Source: Chloracidobacterium sp. (GTDB lineage Bacteria; Acidobacteriota; Blastocatellia; Pyrinomonadales; Pyrinomonadaceae). Taken from it: DNA of 64,000 bases. Location: contig JADJWM010000006.1 in the NCBI GenBank assembly GCA_016716365.1, positions 124,001 to 188,000 on the forward strand, written 5' to 3'. A program made the position numbers and the translations under genes. The notes under the pieces are model-generated. The model did not search any database. It had not been told where the DNA came from and saw only the letters and a program-made list of their open reading frames with translations. Position 1 is the first letter of the stretch. Every line of letters starts with the position of its first letter. Below, in pieces: positions 25,640-34,789 of this stretch.

Positions 25640-26953
25640 TCACTTTTTCCGCGGGACAACGCCTTCACCCTTTACCCATTTCCCGAGGGAGAAGATCGCA
25701 TCCGGCGGAAACGCCCTTTCCAGGTCGGGCGCCGCCCAATCGACCGTCCGGCCCTTCTTGTAGAAAAGCAGTTCGGCGAACGCACCCGGTTTGAGCAACT
25801 CGAACCGGCCCGCGACATTGAATTCGCTAGCATCGTATTCTTCAAGTCCGGCCAGGGTGCCCGTGTCGCCGATCCGGCGGATCACCCCGGGCGTCGGAAA
25901 CTCCGCCCGCCGACGCTGCAGGGCCACGGCAATGTTACCGCGGGCCGGTTCGCCTTGAGCTGCCGGATCAATGATCGATGCATTTTGAAAGATGAAATTT
26001 ATTATCCTACCGGACGAATTCGGCGGCAGGTTATCGTACGGCCCCGGATCCCGTTCCCGCTCACTTCCGTCAGCCAGCGCCCTCAATGCGGCCGCGATCG
26101 CTATGAAGTTCATCTTTACGAGAAACATCTCGGACTTTCCCTGCAAAGCGCCGGTTTCGATCAGGATCGTCGGCGTTCCCCAGGCCGAGAAGTTGTCGCC
26201 GAAAGCGGTCGGCGTAAACTCGTCGTCGTATCGTGCGATGTGCCCGGGAATGTGGGATCCGATAGCTTCGATCATCTCGGCCGCCAGCCTTCGGTTTCGT
26301 TCGTGGCCGGGATTGCTCGTCTTCGGTTCGTCGCCGTACACCACCAGAAACGAGATCGCGGCCTGTTTCGGCGTGCTGCCGACCGACGTCAAACCGTTCT
26401 GATTATGCAGATTAAACCCGATCTGCGGCGACCAATCATCCCGAAGCTTTTTCAGCAGCAGGGCCTCGGGCGACCTCTGGTCGATCGCGTCGCGGTTGAT
26501 ATCCAGGCCCTGCGTGTTCCGGCGCAGGAACATGTCGGCCCCGTCAGGGTTCAGCATCGGTACGGCCCGGATCGTCATCGCGGAGGCAATGCGCTTCGCC
26601 CAATCGGCATCGCGGTTCTTCTGAAGGATCGTGAAAAGGTCGATCAGGGCCGAAGTTGCCGTAGGCTCATCGCCGTGCATTTGCGACCAAAGAAAGACCC
26701 TAAGCGGCCCGTTTCCCCATTCGATCTGGTAGATCTCTTTGTTAAGGACGCTCCGGCCCGCCTCGGCGACCTTCACGCCCCTCGACCGGAGCCCGTCGAG
26801 GTAGATCTTCAGGTCGCGATGGCGGACGTTCGACGGCAGGATCTTCGTTACGTGTTCCTTCTCCCAAAGCTCGTCCAATTGCGAATTTGTTTGTGCGATC
26901 ATCGGCAGGGTCAATGTGAGGACCGGCAAGAGGGCAGTGATGAAAACCCGCAT
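25640..26953 (-). CDS. M14-family zinc carboxypeptidase, exported
   Basis: 437-aa secreted metallopeptidase from ATG 26953, which opens with a signal peptide (MRVFITALLPVLTLTLPMIAQT); the longer frame to 27079 overlaps the debranching enzyme gene and is not protein-like. The M14 zinc-binding HxxE is in WSQMHGDEPTATSALIDL (about residues 87-104), the substrate-arginine region in PMLNPDGADMFLRRNTQGLDINRD, the third zinc ligand in GFNLHNQNG, and the catalytic glutamate in PTILIETGALQG. The last 100 residues form an extra beta-rich domain seen in M14 proteins of this phylum. It probably removes C-terminal residues from peptides in the periplasm. recN follows after 13 bases. Confidence 0.9.
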   Translation of the reverse strand: MRVFITALLPVLTLTLPMIAQTNSQLDELWEKEHVTKILPSNVRHRDLKIYLDGLRSRGVKVAEAGRSVLNKEIYQIEWGNGPLRVFLWSQMHGDEPTATSALIDLFTILQKNRDADWAKRIASAMTIRAVPMLNPDGADMFLRRNTQGLDINRDAIDQRSPEALLLKKLRDDWSPQIGFNLHNQNGLTSVGSTPKQAAISFLVVYGDEPKTSNPGHERNRRLAAEMIEAIGSHIPGHIARYDDEFTPTAFGDNFSAWGTPTILIETGALQGKSEMFLVKMNFIAIAAALRALADGSERERDPGPYDNLPPNSSGRIINFIFQNASIIDPAAQGEPARGNIAVALQRRRAEFPTPGVIRRIGDTGTLAGLEEYDASEFNVAGRFELLKPGAFAELLFYKKGRTVDWAAPDLERAFPPDAIFSLGKWVKGEGVVPRKK

Positions 26954-27021
26954 ATGCTTCGAGGATATATCGCAGTTCGGCGTAACTTCAACCCGTCCTG
27001 CTCTGCCCGCCCTGCACGTCC

Positions 27022-28971
27022 TCATTTTTTTCCAAGCACGCGGAGCAGCTCCGCGACGCTCCACGCCTGGGCAAAGCAACCCCGGGGCCGATGCGGCGGA
27101 TCGCCGTCGAAAATTTCGGATATTTGGCCGATCCCGGCCTCATACAAATGCGACATCAATTCCGATGTGATATCGGTAATGCGCCTCTCGGTAACCGGCC
27201 CCGCAGGGTTCACTTTTCGGTATGCGTCCACGAACGGACCGATCAGCCACGCCCAGACAGTTCCCTGATGGTAGGCCGAATCTCGCTCAAGCGGCGACCC
27301 CTCATAAACCGGCCGGTACCGTGGGTCCGAACGGGCAAGCGAACGCAGGCCGACCGGGGTCAACAGGTCCTTCTCCACACGCGCAACCACCTTCGCAGCC
27401 CTTTCCGCATCAAGCATCGAATGGTGCAGCGATACAGCAAATATCTGATTCGGCCTTATCGACGGATCGCTTTCGCCATTCGAAACTACATCGAAAAGGC
27501 ACTCCTCATCGCGGTTCCAGAACGAGCCATTAAAACTCAGGCTGCAAAGCTCCGCCATCGCCCGGTAACGCTTCTCGTCCTCATGGTCGCCGAACCTTGC
27601 AGCAAGAGATTCCATCGTTCTCAACGCGTTGTACCAGAGCGCCTGGACCTCCACGGGCTTACCGGTCCGCGGTGTGATAACAAGATCGCCGACCTTCGCG
27701 TCCATCCATGTAAGCTGTACATCCGGCGACCCGGCATAAAGCAGGCCGTCGGTATCGACGTGGATGTTATATCGCGTACCGTAAAGATGCCGGGCAAGTA
27801 TTTCAGCGAGTTTTTCGTAAAGGTTTTTACGGACAAACTTGTATTCTTTTGTGGATGCCAGAAAAGCTCGGACCGCCTCAAAGTACCAGAGTGTCGCATC
27901 GACCGTGTTGTGATCTGCCTCGCTCCCTTCGTCCGGAAATCGGTTGGGTATCATTCCTTCCGAGATGTGCGTGGAATATTCGAGCAGGATCTCCCGGGCG
28001 ACCTCCGGCCGTCCGGTTGCGAGCGTCAGGCCCGGCAACGCGATCATCGTGTCCCGCCCCCAATCGGTGAACCACGGGTACCCGGCAACGACCGTGTGCC
28101 CGGCCCCCCTTTTCACGACGAACTGATCGGCGGCCAGAACAAGTTGCTTTCCGGCGTCGGATCTGGCCCCGGACTTACGGACCAGCTCGGCTCGGCGTTC
28201 GATCTCTGCCTTGCGGGCCGCGGCAAATTCCTGGATCTTGCCGGCTTCGGTCGTAACGGTGACCTCGGCCGCCCCCTGTGAAAGCCGAAACCTCAGCTCG
28301 AACGGCTGATAAAGGTCCTCGCGGTGCTCGAACCCGCGTTCCTGTTCGATCGCGTATTCAAAATCCCGATACCAGTAGCCGGTCGGAATGATCTCGGCCC
28401 CTTTGTGGAGAAGACGGCAAGTCACCTCGGTATCTGAAGCACTGACCAAAACCTCACCGTCCTTGGCCTCAAAGCCAAAGGAAGTCCCGTCGCTCTCATG
28501 CCTAATGCCGTGATAATCCACGGATGACAACAGCGGCCGCAGTATCAGCTCGGCATCCGAATGTCCGGCTCCGGCGATCGTCCATCGGAGATATGTTGTG
28601 TTCAAGCCGTGTGGCATGAATAGGCATTTCTCCAGAACGATGCCGTCTATCTCGAAAGTCCAGACGGGGAAAGGGTTCATCCGGAAGGACGAGAGCATTT
28701 CATGGCCTTTTGGTTCGACCGCTCCCGGAAACTGATTTGACGACAATTCGACGGATCGCCCGCCTAAAACGAACGTTTCCTCGAACTTCGAAAGCAGCCT
28801 GACTCGCCCGAGCGGCGGATCTTGCGCCGCAGTAAGCACGGAATGATATCGCCGCGTGTTTGTTCCGCTGATCGTGCCTGACGCAAATCCTCCGATCCCG
28901 TTGGTCTCGAGCCACTCGCGTGACGACGCGGCATCGTGGTCGTTGCAGATCTTTCGGTCAAAGCTGATCAT
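27022..28971 (-). CDS. Glycogen debranching enzyme (amylo-alpha-1,6-glucosidase type)
   Basis: 649-aa GH133-like enzyme that hydrolyses alpha-1,6 branch points. Start at ATG 28971 (MISFDRKICND), as in relatives; the frame extends to a TTG at 29016 that overlaps the upstream gene. The N-terminal domain (residues 1-270) has the EWLETNGIGGFASGTISGTNTRRYHS signature. The (alpha/alpha)6 barrel that follows shows HTVVAGYPWFTDWGRDTMIALPGL (about 295-318), the hallmark of the family, and NRFPDEGSEADHNTVDATLWYFEA (about 345-370). The end contains YHQGTVWAWLIGPFVDAY and the terminal GQISEIFDGD motif. It overlaps slightly or lies just after a glycosyltransferase gene, suggesting joint control of glycogen or surface glycan metabolism. 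Confidence 0.92.
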   Translation of the reverse strand: MISFDRKICNDHDAASSREWLETNGIGGFASGTISGTNTRRYHSVLTAAQDPPLGRVRLLSKFEETFVLGGRSVELSSNQFPGAVEPKGHEMLSSFRMNPFPVWTFEIDGIVLEKCLFMPHGLNTTYLRWTIAGAGHSDAELILRPLLSSVDYHGIRHESDGTSFGFEAKDGEVLVSASDTEVTCRLLHKGAEIIPTGYWYRDFEYAIEQERGFEHREDLYQPFELRFRLSQGAAEVTVTTEAGKIQEFAAARKAEIERRAELVRKSGARSDAGKQLVLAADQFVVKRGAGHTVVAGYPWFTDWGRDTMIALPGLTLATGRPEVAREILLEYSTHISEGMIPNRFPDEGSEADHNTVDATLWYFEAVRAFLASTKEYKFVRKNLYEKLAEILARHLYGTRYNIHVDTDGLLYAGSPDVQLTWMDAKVGDLVITPRTGKPVEVQALWYNALRTMESLAARFGDHEDEKRYRAMAELCSLSFNGSFWNRDEECLFDVVSNGESDPSIRPNQIFAVSLHHSMLDAERAAKVVARVEKDLLTPVGLRSLARSDPRYRPVYEGSPLERDSAYHQGTVWAWLIGPFVDAYRKVNPAGPVTERRITDITSELMSHLYEAGIGQISEIFDGDPPHRPRGCFAQAWSVAELLRVLGKK

Positions 28972-29005
28972 CACAAAGGTTGGCCTGCCCGAATAGGCGG
29001 CCGGC

Positions 29006-30100
29006 TCATAACTCAAGATAGACCCGTTCGGTCCGCTCGATCATTCGGTCGAGCGAATACGTCTTCACCGCCTCGTCCATCGCGGACAACGCCGCCGATC
29101 TTTCGGCATCCCTGTCGAGTGCGGCCTTCCGGAGCCGCTCTGCCAGCTTGACCGGCTCGCCCACAGGGACGCGCCGGCCGCCGTCCCGCACCAACTCCCT
29201 GGCGCCCTCGGTGTCGGTCACGATCACCGGGACTCCCGATCCGATCGCCTCGAGTATCGCCATCCCGAAACTTTCTGTGTGCGAAGCCGACACAAACATG
29301 TCGAGTGCAGCATAGAGGCTCTTCGTGTCCTCGACCCAGTCGAGCCAATAAAATCGGTCTTCTAACCCGAGTACGCGGACAAGGCGCTTGAGTTCCCGTC
29401 GAAATGCCTGGCTTGCGCTGTTGTCACGGCCAACAACAATGAAGCGGATATCGGGAAACTCAGCGGCGATCTCATTGGCCGCGAGCAGGAGGTCCCGTTG
29501 GCCCTTAAGCGGCGTGATCTCCCCCACCGTGCCGATCAGATATGCATCTTCCGGTATCTGGTGATAGGCCCGGAATTCGTTCCTGAGCTTGGCGATCTCG
29601 CCGGGCCCGTTCGGATACGGAGGCTCGATACCGTTGGGTATCACGACGACCTTGTTTCGCGGAAATATCCGCTGCAGCGAACGCTCGACGCCAGGCGAAA
29701 CCGCTATCGCCATTGAAAGGTTGGTCAGCGCAAGGCGGTTGAACGGCTTCAGCGGGAACAGTACGTGCCGCGTCAGGACGAACTTCGCCCTTCCGCTCAG
29801 GGCGCACGCTATGCTGGCCGGGATGTAGTCTCGTGCGACATGGGCGTGGATGATGTCTATCTCTTTCTCCCGTGCAAATGCCGCGATACGCGTCGCACTG
29901 AGTATCCCGAAAGAGTTCCGAATCGAAACATGGAGAATGTTCTCGGGCGGAAGAAAGTCTAGCCTGTCCTGCCAGATATTCGTCGGCCTGATCCCGGCAA
30001 AAACCTCGTGGCCGCGCGACGCCAAGCCGCGGCAAAGGTCGACAAAATGGCGTTCGCCGCCGCCGTACGTCCTAGACGATGAGATCTGAAGGACACGCAT
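29006..30100 (-). CDS. Family 4 glycosyltransferase
   Basis: 364-aa GT-B fold glycosyltransferase that uses a nucleotide-sugar donor. The N-terminal acceptor domain begins RVLQISSSRTYGGGERHFVDLCRGLASRGHEV, with the glycine-rich motif typical of GT4 enzymes, and includes HAHVARDY (about residues 84-91). The C-terminal donor domain shows VVIPNGIEP, IGTVGEITPLKGQRDLLLAA, and the EX7E motif ESFGMAILEAIGSGVPVIVTDTEGAREL (about 286-315). There is no membrane segment. Acceptor and donor are unknown; neighbours (debranching enzyme downstream) allow either a glycogen-related or a lipopolysaccharide-type role. Start ATG 30100. Confidence 0.92.
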   Translation of the reverse strand: MRVLQISSSRTYGGGERHFVDLCRGLASRGHEVFAGIRPTNIWQDRLDFLPPENILHVSIRNSFGILSATRIAAFAREKEIDIIHAHVARDYIPASIACALSGRAKFVLTRHVLFPLKPFNRLALTNLSMAIAVSPGVERSLQRIFPRNKVVVIPNGIEPPYPNGPGEIAKLRNEFRAYHQIPEDAYLIGTVGEITPLKGQRDLLLAANEIAAEFPDIRFIVVGRDNSASQAFRRELKRLVRVLGLEDRFYWLDWVEDTKSLYAALDMFVSASHTESFGMAILEAIGSGVPVIVTDTEGARELVRDGGRRVPVGEPVKLAERLRKAALDRDAERSAALSAMDEAVKTYSLDRMIERTERVYLEL

Positions 30101-30268
30101 TTCCGTTTCAGGCTTTTCAGGCTAATGATACTATGAATCAAGATGCGCTGCGGACACCGAGGGCCGTATCACTCGATTCGATCGACCTCGGTGCTGGTCT
30201 GGAAACGGGTTGATTCCCAAGCCTGGCCTCCGAAACTTCCAGAAACTGGCGTCGGGAACGCCTCGACG

Positions 30269-30301
30269 AAAAAAGGCTGCCCGAATAGATCGGACAGCCT
30301 T
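30269..30301 (-). terminator. Rho-independent terminator of the TonB receptor gene
   Basis: On the minus strand: an 11-bp stem beginning AAGGCTG (30301-30291 paired with 30283-30273, one G-T pair), 7-base loop, then six T residues (30274-30269). It lies about 50 bases after the receptor stop codon at 30354. Confidence 0.92.
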
Positions 30302-30353
30302 GCCAATTTCTGAGCGGTACCCAAACGAACACCGCCCCACCTCTTAGGCCGCA

Positions 30354-33300
30354 TTAGTTAAAGAAGTATCGAACTCCAAACTGAATGCGGTAAACGTCGT
30401 TGATCCCAGACGTCGGCTGGAACGAATTTGTAAGAAGCCCCGAACCCACCGTCCTGAGACAGTACGCCGCGGCCGTCGAAACGGCCGGCCCGAGACGGCA
30501 CGTTGCCGACGAACTGGTGCTCGTCGTTACCAGCGGCTGCGTCGTCGAAAATCCCTGTCCGACACCCCAGTTCTTATTGAGCATATTCCCGAAATTCAGG
30601 ATATCCGCACGGAACTGGAACTTGTGCTGTTGGCCTCCGAGCTTCACAAAGACGTCCTGGGCCAGGCCGAGGTCCATTCTGTGAATGAACGGAAGGAAAA
30701 CGGCTCCACGCTCAACATACTTACCTCTGTTCTTCGACAAGTACGGGTCCTGGTTGATAAATGCCTCCCAGGCTGCTGCTTGCTCCGCCGGGGTGAACCG
30801 GACGGTTCCCGAGGAAGTGGTGATGTTTCCGAAATTCATTTCGGATGCGTCACGCGGAATATAGAGCAAGTCGTTGCTTGTCCCGCCATCGCCGTTAAGG
30901 TCGCCGCCGAACACGTAGCTGCCGTTGCCAAGCGGCCTCGATTCCCAGAATCCGGAGATCGATGTGGCACCGAACTTGAAGTATTCCTTGCGGTAGGTCA
31001 CCGCGCCGAAGACACGATGCTTCGCGGTCGCACCGCTGTATGCAACGCCCGGGTTGTTCGGGTTCCCGGAATGCTGGTTGTTATTCCACGAACCGAATGC
31101 GATAGAACCCGGATCGACCGTGTTCCGGCCAACGCCGTAGCTGTAAGCGGCCTTGGCGTAGAATCCGCTTGCAAACGGCTTCTCAAGCGTGAACGCCATG
31201 TTCCACGAACGGCCGACGTCCTGATTCTTAAGCACGATCGCGCTCGAAATGTTGCTGTGGATCCTATTTCCCGCGGTCCACCGGGGCCGGTTATCGGCAC
31301 CGGTGAAATTGGTGCTCGGGTCAGCAAGGTTGGCATTGATATAGTAAATGCCATTCACGTCCCTCGAATAAAGGAATTCCGTACCCGCGATCAGCCCGAG
31401 CGGCAGCCTGTAATCAAGGCCGATGCTCGAACGCCAAAGCTGCGGGAACTTGAAGTTCGGGTCCGAGATCGCCAGGCCGTACGATGACGCCGGCAGCCCC
31501 GTCGCCTCCTGCTTATAGGTATTTGGATCCGGATTAAACGGCCTTGTGGTCGTATTGTCGCGTTGCTCAAATCCGGTCAGCAATCCGTTCTCGCCGATCT
31601 GGTTTGAGATCCAGACATATGCCGGCCTGCCTGAGAACAGGCCCGAACCGCCCCTGATCTGGAGTTTTTCGTTAGCGGACCAGTTAAAACCGACCCTCGG
31701 TGACCAAAGGAGGTTCGCGTCCGGCAGTTTCTGCGTTAGGTACTGGACGCTGGCCCCGGTCTCGTCCCTGAATGTTAAAGCGTTTGCGGCCGGATTCTCA
31801 TACCCGGTCTCGCCGAAGAACGGAACGTCGACGCGGAGTCCATACGTGAAGCTGAAGTTGTCCCTAACCTTCCACACGTCCTGGCCGTAGAAGCCCGCAT
31901 AGAACACTTCAAGCGGCTGGATCGGCTTTTCAAGGCCCGGAATATTCGCCCACCTGACCTGAAACCGCCTCAAGGTGATCGGTGACGTCGTTCGGTTCGG
32001 GTTTGCAAGATAGTCGTTCGCGTCCGTATAAAAATCGGCCAGCGAACTATATACGTATGCGCTCTGCGAGCCGGGAAAGAACACATTCTCCGATTCATAC
32101 TGCTCGAAGCTCACGCCCGCAGTGAAGGTATGGGCCCCGCGATAGAAGGAGATATTGTCCTGGACTTGAAGCGACTTATAACGAAGCTCATTATTCGGAG
32201 TGAACGGTTCCGATCCGAACGAGGTATAAGTTACGCCGTCTTGCAGGATGTCAACCATCGGAAAGAGGTTTTCGATCGCACCGCGGCTCTCGTCTTGTTT
32301 TGTCCAGCCAATAAGTAGGCTGTTCGAAACACTGTCTCCCCACATCGAGGTCCATTCACCGACGATCGAGCGGATATTTTCAAGGATCGTGTAGTTCGAG
32401 TTCTGGAAGTTCAAAGCATCGAGCCTGGTTCGGCGGCTACCAAAACCGAGCGATGAAGAATCCGACATTAGAACGTCGGTCTCCGAATCGAGATGCATAT
32501 AGCGCAGGGTAAGCTTGTTTCTCAGGTTGATGTTGTAATCACCGCGGAGCAGGAACTTCTTGCCCGGTGTCGAATGGTCGTACCCCTGATAACCGCCGGT
32601 CTCGTAACCGAAATTCGTTCTGAGAAAGCTGCTAAGTGCGTCGAGGTCTGAAGCAAGTACCCTTGTGACGTTGCCGGTTCGGCAGCCGGTGCCCGGGCAA
32701 GCTTGCCAGGTCGTGCCCGGCTGAGTAAGGAGTTCATCTTCATAACTGGTGAAGAAGAACAACTTGTCCCGTCCGGAATTGAACCATCCTTTGCCACTGT
32801 CGCCAAAGTTGAAGAAAGGGATAGGTCCGCCCGCCGTAAAGCCCCACGTCCGGAACTTGAAATCGCCCGGGTTAAAAGTATTGTCGCCGGCGTCTTTGCC
32901 GACAAGGCTGGGATTTCTCCAAATGTAATAGACCGATCCGTTGTACTTGTTGGCGCCGCTCTTCGTGATCACGTTAACATCGGCGCCGACGAAGTTACCG
33001 TGCCGGACGTCGTAGGGAGCAACGTTCACCTGGAATTCCTCGACCGCGGCAAGCGAGATCGGCGACACGCCGGTACGTTCGCCGGGTGCGCCGGCCAAGC
33101 CGAATGAGTTGTTGAAATACGAGCCGTCGACCGTAATGTTGTTCAGGCGATTGTCCTGCCCGGCGAACGATCCGCTGCCGCCGTACTGGGGCGTCAGCCT
33201 CGAAAAGTCGGTTAGCTGACGGCCGATCGTCGGAAGGGCCGTCAATACCGTGTTCGACACGTTCGTCGAGGCACCGGTTCGACCTTCGCTGAAGATGTCG

Positions 33301-33677
33301 TCGATCTGGACGGTTACCTCTTCGGTGATCGCCGACCGCAGGTCGAAGTTGACCGTGTACGGAGCACCGAGGCTCAGGTTGATATTTTCCCGGGTCTGCT
33401 CGGCAAAGCCGGGTGCCACCGCCTTGACGGTGTACGGGCCGCCGACACGCATCAGCGGAATGGTAAATCGTCCCGTGTCGTTGGTCACGGTCGCGTATCT
33501 TGTTCCGCTGGGCACGTGGACGGCCTCAACATTTACGCCGGGCAATGGCTGGCCCTGGGCATCGAGGATGCGTCCCGTCATCTCAGCGGTCGTCACCTGG
33601 GCTGCTCCCGCCATCGCCAATGCGGTGAGCAGGATGCCAAGAAGTACAAACGAACGAATGTTCAAAGATTTAGTCAT
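30354..33677 (-). CDS. TonB-dependent outer-membrane receptor with N-terminal carboxypeptidase-regulatory-like domain
   Basis: 1107-aa outer-membrane protein of the Acidobacterial Oar/TonB-receptor type. Start at ATG 33677, opening with a signal peptide (about residues 1-26, LLGILLTALAMAGAAQ). Residues 30-115 form a CarboxypepD_reg-like beta-sandwich (GRILDAQGQPLPGVNVEAVHVPSGTRY...DTGRFTIPLMRVGGPYTV). The plug follows (PTIGRQLTDFSRLTPQY...AGQDNRLNNITVDGS...EEFQVNVAPYDVRHGNFVGADVNVITKSG). The remaining about 850 residues are aromatic-rich beta-barrel strands and end in VYRIQFGVRYFFN, with terminal phenylalanine expected for an outer-membrane barrel. Such receptors take up oligosaccharides or other large ligands; the ligand cannot be told here, and no SusD gene is adjacent. 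Bounded by a terminator and a long upstream gap. Confidence 0.95.
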   Translation of the reverse strand: MTKSLNIRSFVLLGILLTALAMAGAAQVTTAEMTGRILDAQGQPLPGVNVEAVHVPSGTRYATVTNDTGRFTIPLMRVGGPYTVKAVAPGFAEQTRENINLSLGAPYTVNFDLRSAITEEVTVQIDDIFSEGRTGASTNVSNTVLTALPTIGRQLTDFSRLTPQYGGSGSFAGQDNRLNNITVDGSYFNNSFGLAGAPGERTGVSPISLAAVEEFQVNVAPYDVRHGNFVGADVNVITKSGANKYNGSVYYIWRNPSLVGKDAGDNTFNPGDFKFRTWGFTAGGPIPFFNFGDSGKGWFNSGRDKLFFFTSYEDELLTQPGTTWQACPGTGCRTGNVTRVLASDLDALSSFLRTNFGYETGGYQGYDHSTPGKKFLLRGDYNINLRNKLTLRYMHLDSETDVLMSDSSSLGFGSRRTRLDALNFQNSNYTILENIRSIVGEWTSMWGDSVSNSLLIGWTKQDESRGAIENLFPMVDILQDGVTYTSFGSEPFTPNNELRYKSLQVQDNISFYRGAHTFTAGVSFEQYESENVFFPGSQSAYVYSSLADFYTDANDYLANPNRTTSPITLRRFQVRWANIPGLEKPIQPLEVFYAGFYGQDVWKVRDNFSFTYGLRVDVPFFGETGYENPAANALTFRDETGASVQYLTQKLPDANLLWSPRVGFNWSANEKLQIRGGSGLFSGRPAYVWISNQIGENGLLTGFEQRDNTTTRPFNPDPNTYKQEATGLPASSYGLAISDPNFKFPQLWRSSIGLDYRLPLGLIAGTEFLYSRDVNGIYYINANLADPSTNFTGADNRPRWTAGNRIHSNISSAIVLKNQDVGRSWNMAFTLEKPFASGFYAKAAYSYGVGRNTVDPGSIAFGSWNNNQHSGNPNNPGVAYSGATAKHRVFGAVTYRKEYFKFGATSISGFWESRPLGNGSYVFGGDLNGDGGTSNDLLYIPRDASEMNFGNITTSSGTVRFTPAEQAAAWEAFINQDPYLSKNRGKYVERGAVFLPFIHRMDLGLAQDVFVKLGGQQHKFQFRADILNFGNMLNKNWGVGQGFSTTQPLVTTSTSSSATCRLGPAVSTAAAYCLRTVGSGLLTNSFQPTSGINDVYRIQFGVRYFFN

Positions 33678-34182
33678 CTGTTTTTGCCTCAAATTAGGAT
33701 CAAAAATTACTTTATAAGAGCTGTCGATCCGCTTTCGCGTTCTGTTTTTTGGATTTTTCTTCCACTTTTCGGATAAATCCCGGCCTGTGGAAAACACGCC
33801 GTGGTGAAACTTATCGGCCCGCAAATTTTCTTGAGAAATCGTAACGTATGCGTTTGCACACGCTTACAGGTCAGTCGGTTCTTTCGTCCAAACACGTCCG
33901 AACAAGAAAGCAAAGTTTAGAACTATGGTTCAGAGAGTTTGAGGCAATTTAGATTCCCAAGAGTTCTCGCGACTCACCTGAATTCTGCGCCGAATCTCCA
34001 AACTATATCTGCCTAAAGTTACGTCAAAGTTAAGGGAGGCAAGATTATCGGCATTTCTGACCGGAACCGTGCTTTTTTGGGCAAACTTAAGGGTCCTTTT
34101 TGAATCCAACGCCGTATAAATGGGCGTAAGCATCTAAAACTAAAGGGGTTAGAACGAAGTTAGCATCTGATGCCCGGAAAAC
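33678..34182. other. Gene-free, AT-richer spacer upstream of the TonB receptor
   Basis: No ORF here has protein-like sequence. The region is lower in GC than its neighbours and must contain the receptor's control region (minus strand) in its left part. An imperfect inverted repeat GCGTTTGCACACGC lies near 33850-33863 and could be an operator, but this is weak. I see no repeat-family member here. Confidence 0.5.
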
Positions 34183-34211
34183 TTGACTTTTTTGTAAAAT
34201 TGGTTTATTTT
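34183..34211 (+). promoter_or_regulatory. Sigma70-type promoter of the PilZ-like gene
   Basis: TTGACT (34183-34188), 17-base spacer, TATTTT (34206-34211). Initiation near 34218 gives a leader of about 83 bases before ATG 34301. The -35 matches 5 of 6 and the spacing is ideal. Confidence 0.55.
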
Positions 34212-34300
34212 TTTCTGTCTTCTCGATCAGTTGTTTGAAAACCGAACATTTAACAAACATTTTTTCAGATGTGATGGGTCGACGAGAAAGGGGGATTTAT

Positions 34301-34702
34301 ATGGCACAAATTGAATACGCGACGGCGTCTTATAAGACGCCTTTACATCATCGGATACTCGCGAACATGCCTGTTATAGCAAGCTGGGTTGATACCGAAA
34401 GCGGCGAGACGATCAAAGTCGAAGGGACCACCGAGAATATTGGAGAATCGAGCGCATTGGTTAATCTTGAAAGGCTTCCGCCTGTCGGGAGTCACGTTAA
34501 GTTACGGATCTTTGAGGAAAAAAAGACCGTGATCGAGGTTGCGACACAGGTTATTCGCGTGGAGCGTGATCCGAGCAAGCCGCTGGCAGCTCTTTCGCTC
34601 TTGGACAATTTCAAGAAGTGGAAGAACACGGCCATGACGGCGGCACAGAACTGGGTCACACGGCATTGGCAATTGAATTACGAAGAGGAATGGGTCAATT
34701 GA
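34301..34702 (+). CDS. PilZ-like domain protein
   Basis: 133-aa cytoplasmic protein from ATG 34301, preceded by AAAGGGGG 6 bases away; the longer frame from 34235 is unlikely. It has the size and beta-barrel pattern of a PilZ domain: HHRILANMPVIASWVDTESGETIKVEGTTENIGESSALVNLERLPPVGSHVKLRIF...ATQVIRVER...LALLD-like end. The RxxxR motif of c-di-GMP binders is not clear, and the (D/N)xSxxG motif is represented by a weak ENIGESSALV, so c-di-GMP binding is uncertain. The last 25 residues (WKNTAMTAAQNWVTRHWQ) form a helical tail. It is monocistronic, between a promoter at 34183 and a terminator at 34725. Confidence 0.65.
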   Translation: MAQIEYATASYKTPLHHRILANMPVIASWVDTESGETIKVEGTTENIGESSALVNLERLPPVGSHVKLRIFEEKKTVIEVATQVIRVERDPSKPLAALSLLDNFKKWKNTAMTAAQNWVTRHWQLNYEEEWVN

Positions 34703-34724
34703 TCCGTCACTTGTTTTATGGCTG

Positions 34725-34752
34725 AAAAAGCGGAGGGATCCCTCCGCTTTTT
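34725..34752. terminator. Bidirectional hairpin terminator after the PilZ-like gene
   Basis: Perfect palindrome GCGGAGGGATCCCTCCGC (34730-34747) with A5 before and T6 after. About 22 bases after the PilZ-like stop codon. Confidence 0.92.
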
Positions 34753-34789
34753 TGGTTTTTCGGCACGTGGCGGGCAAACCGGCACCGTC

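Noticed and set aside
24529..27268. Plus-strand ORFs opposite recN and the M14 gene (24529-25557, 25298-27268)
   Set aside because: Antisense of recN and the carboxypeptidase; no recognisable domains or start signals.
33846..33866. LacI-type operator upstream of the TonB receptor
   Set aside because: The inverted repeat is imperfect and short, and no LacI-type regulator is nearby.
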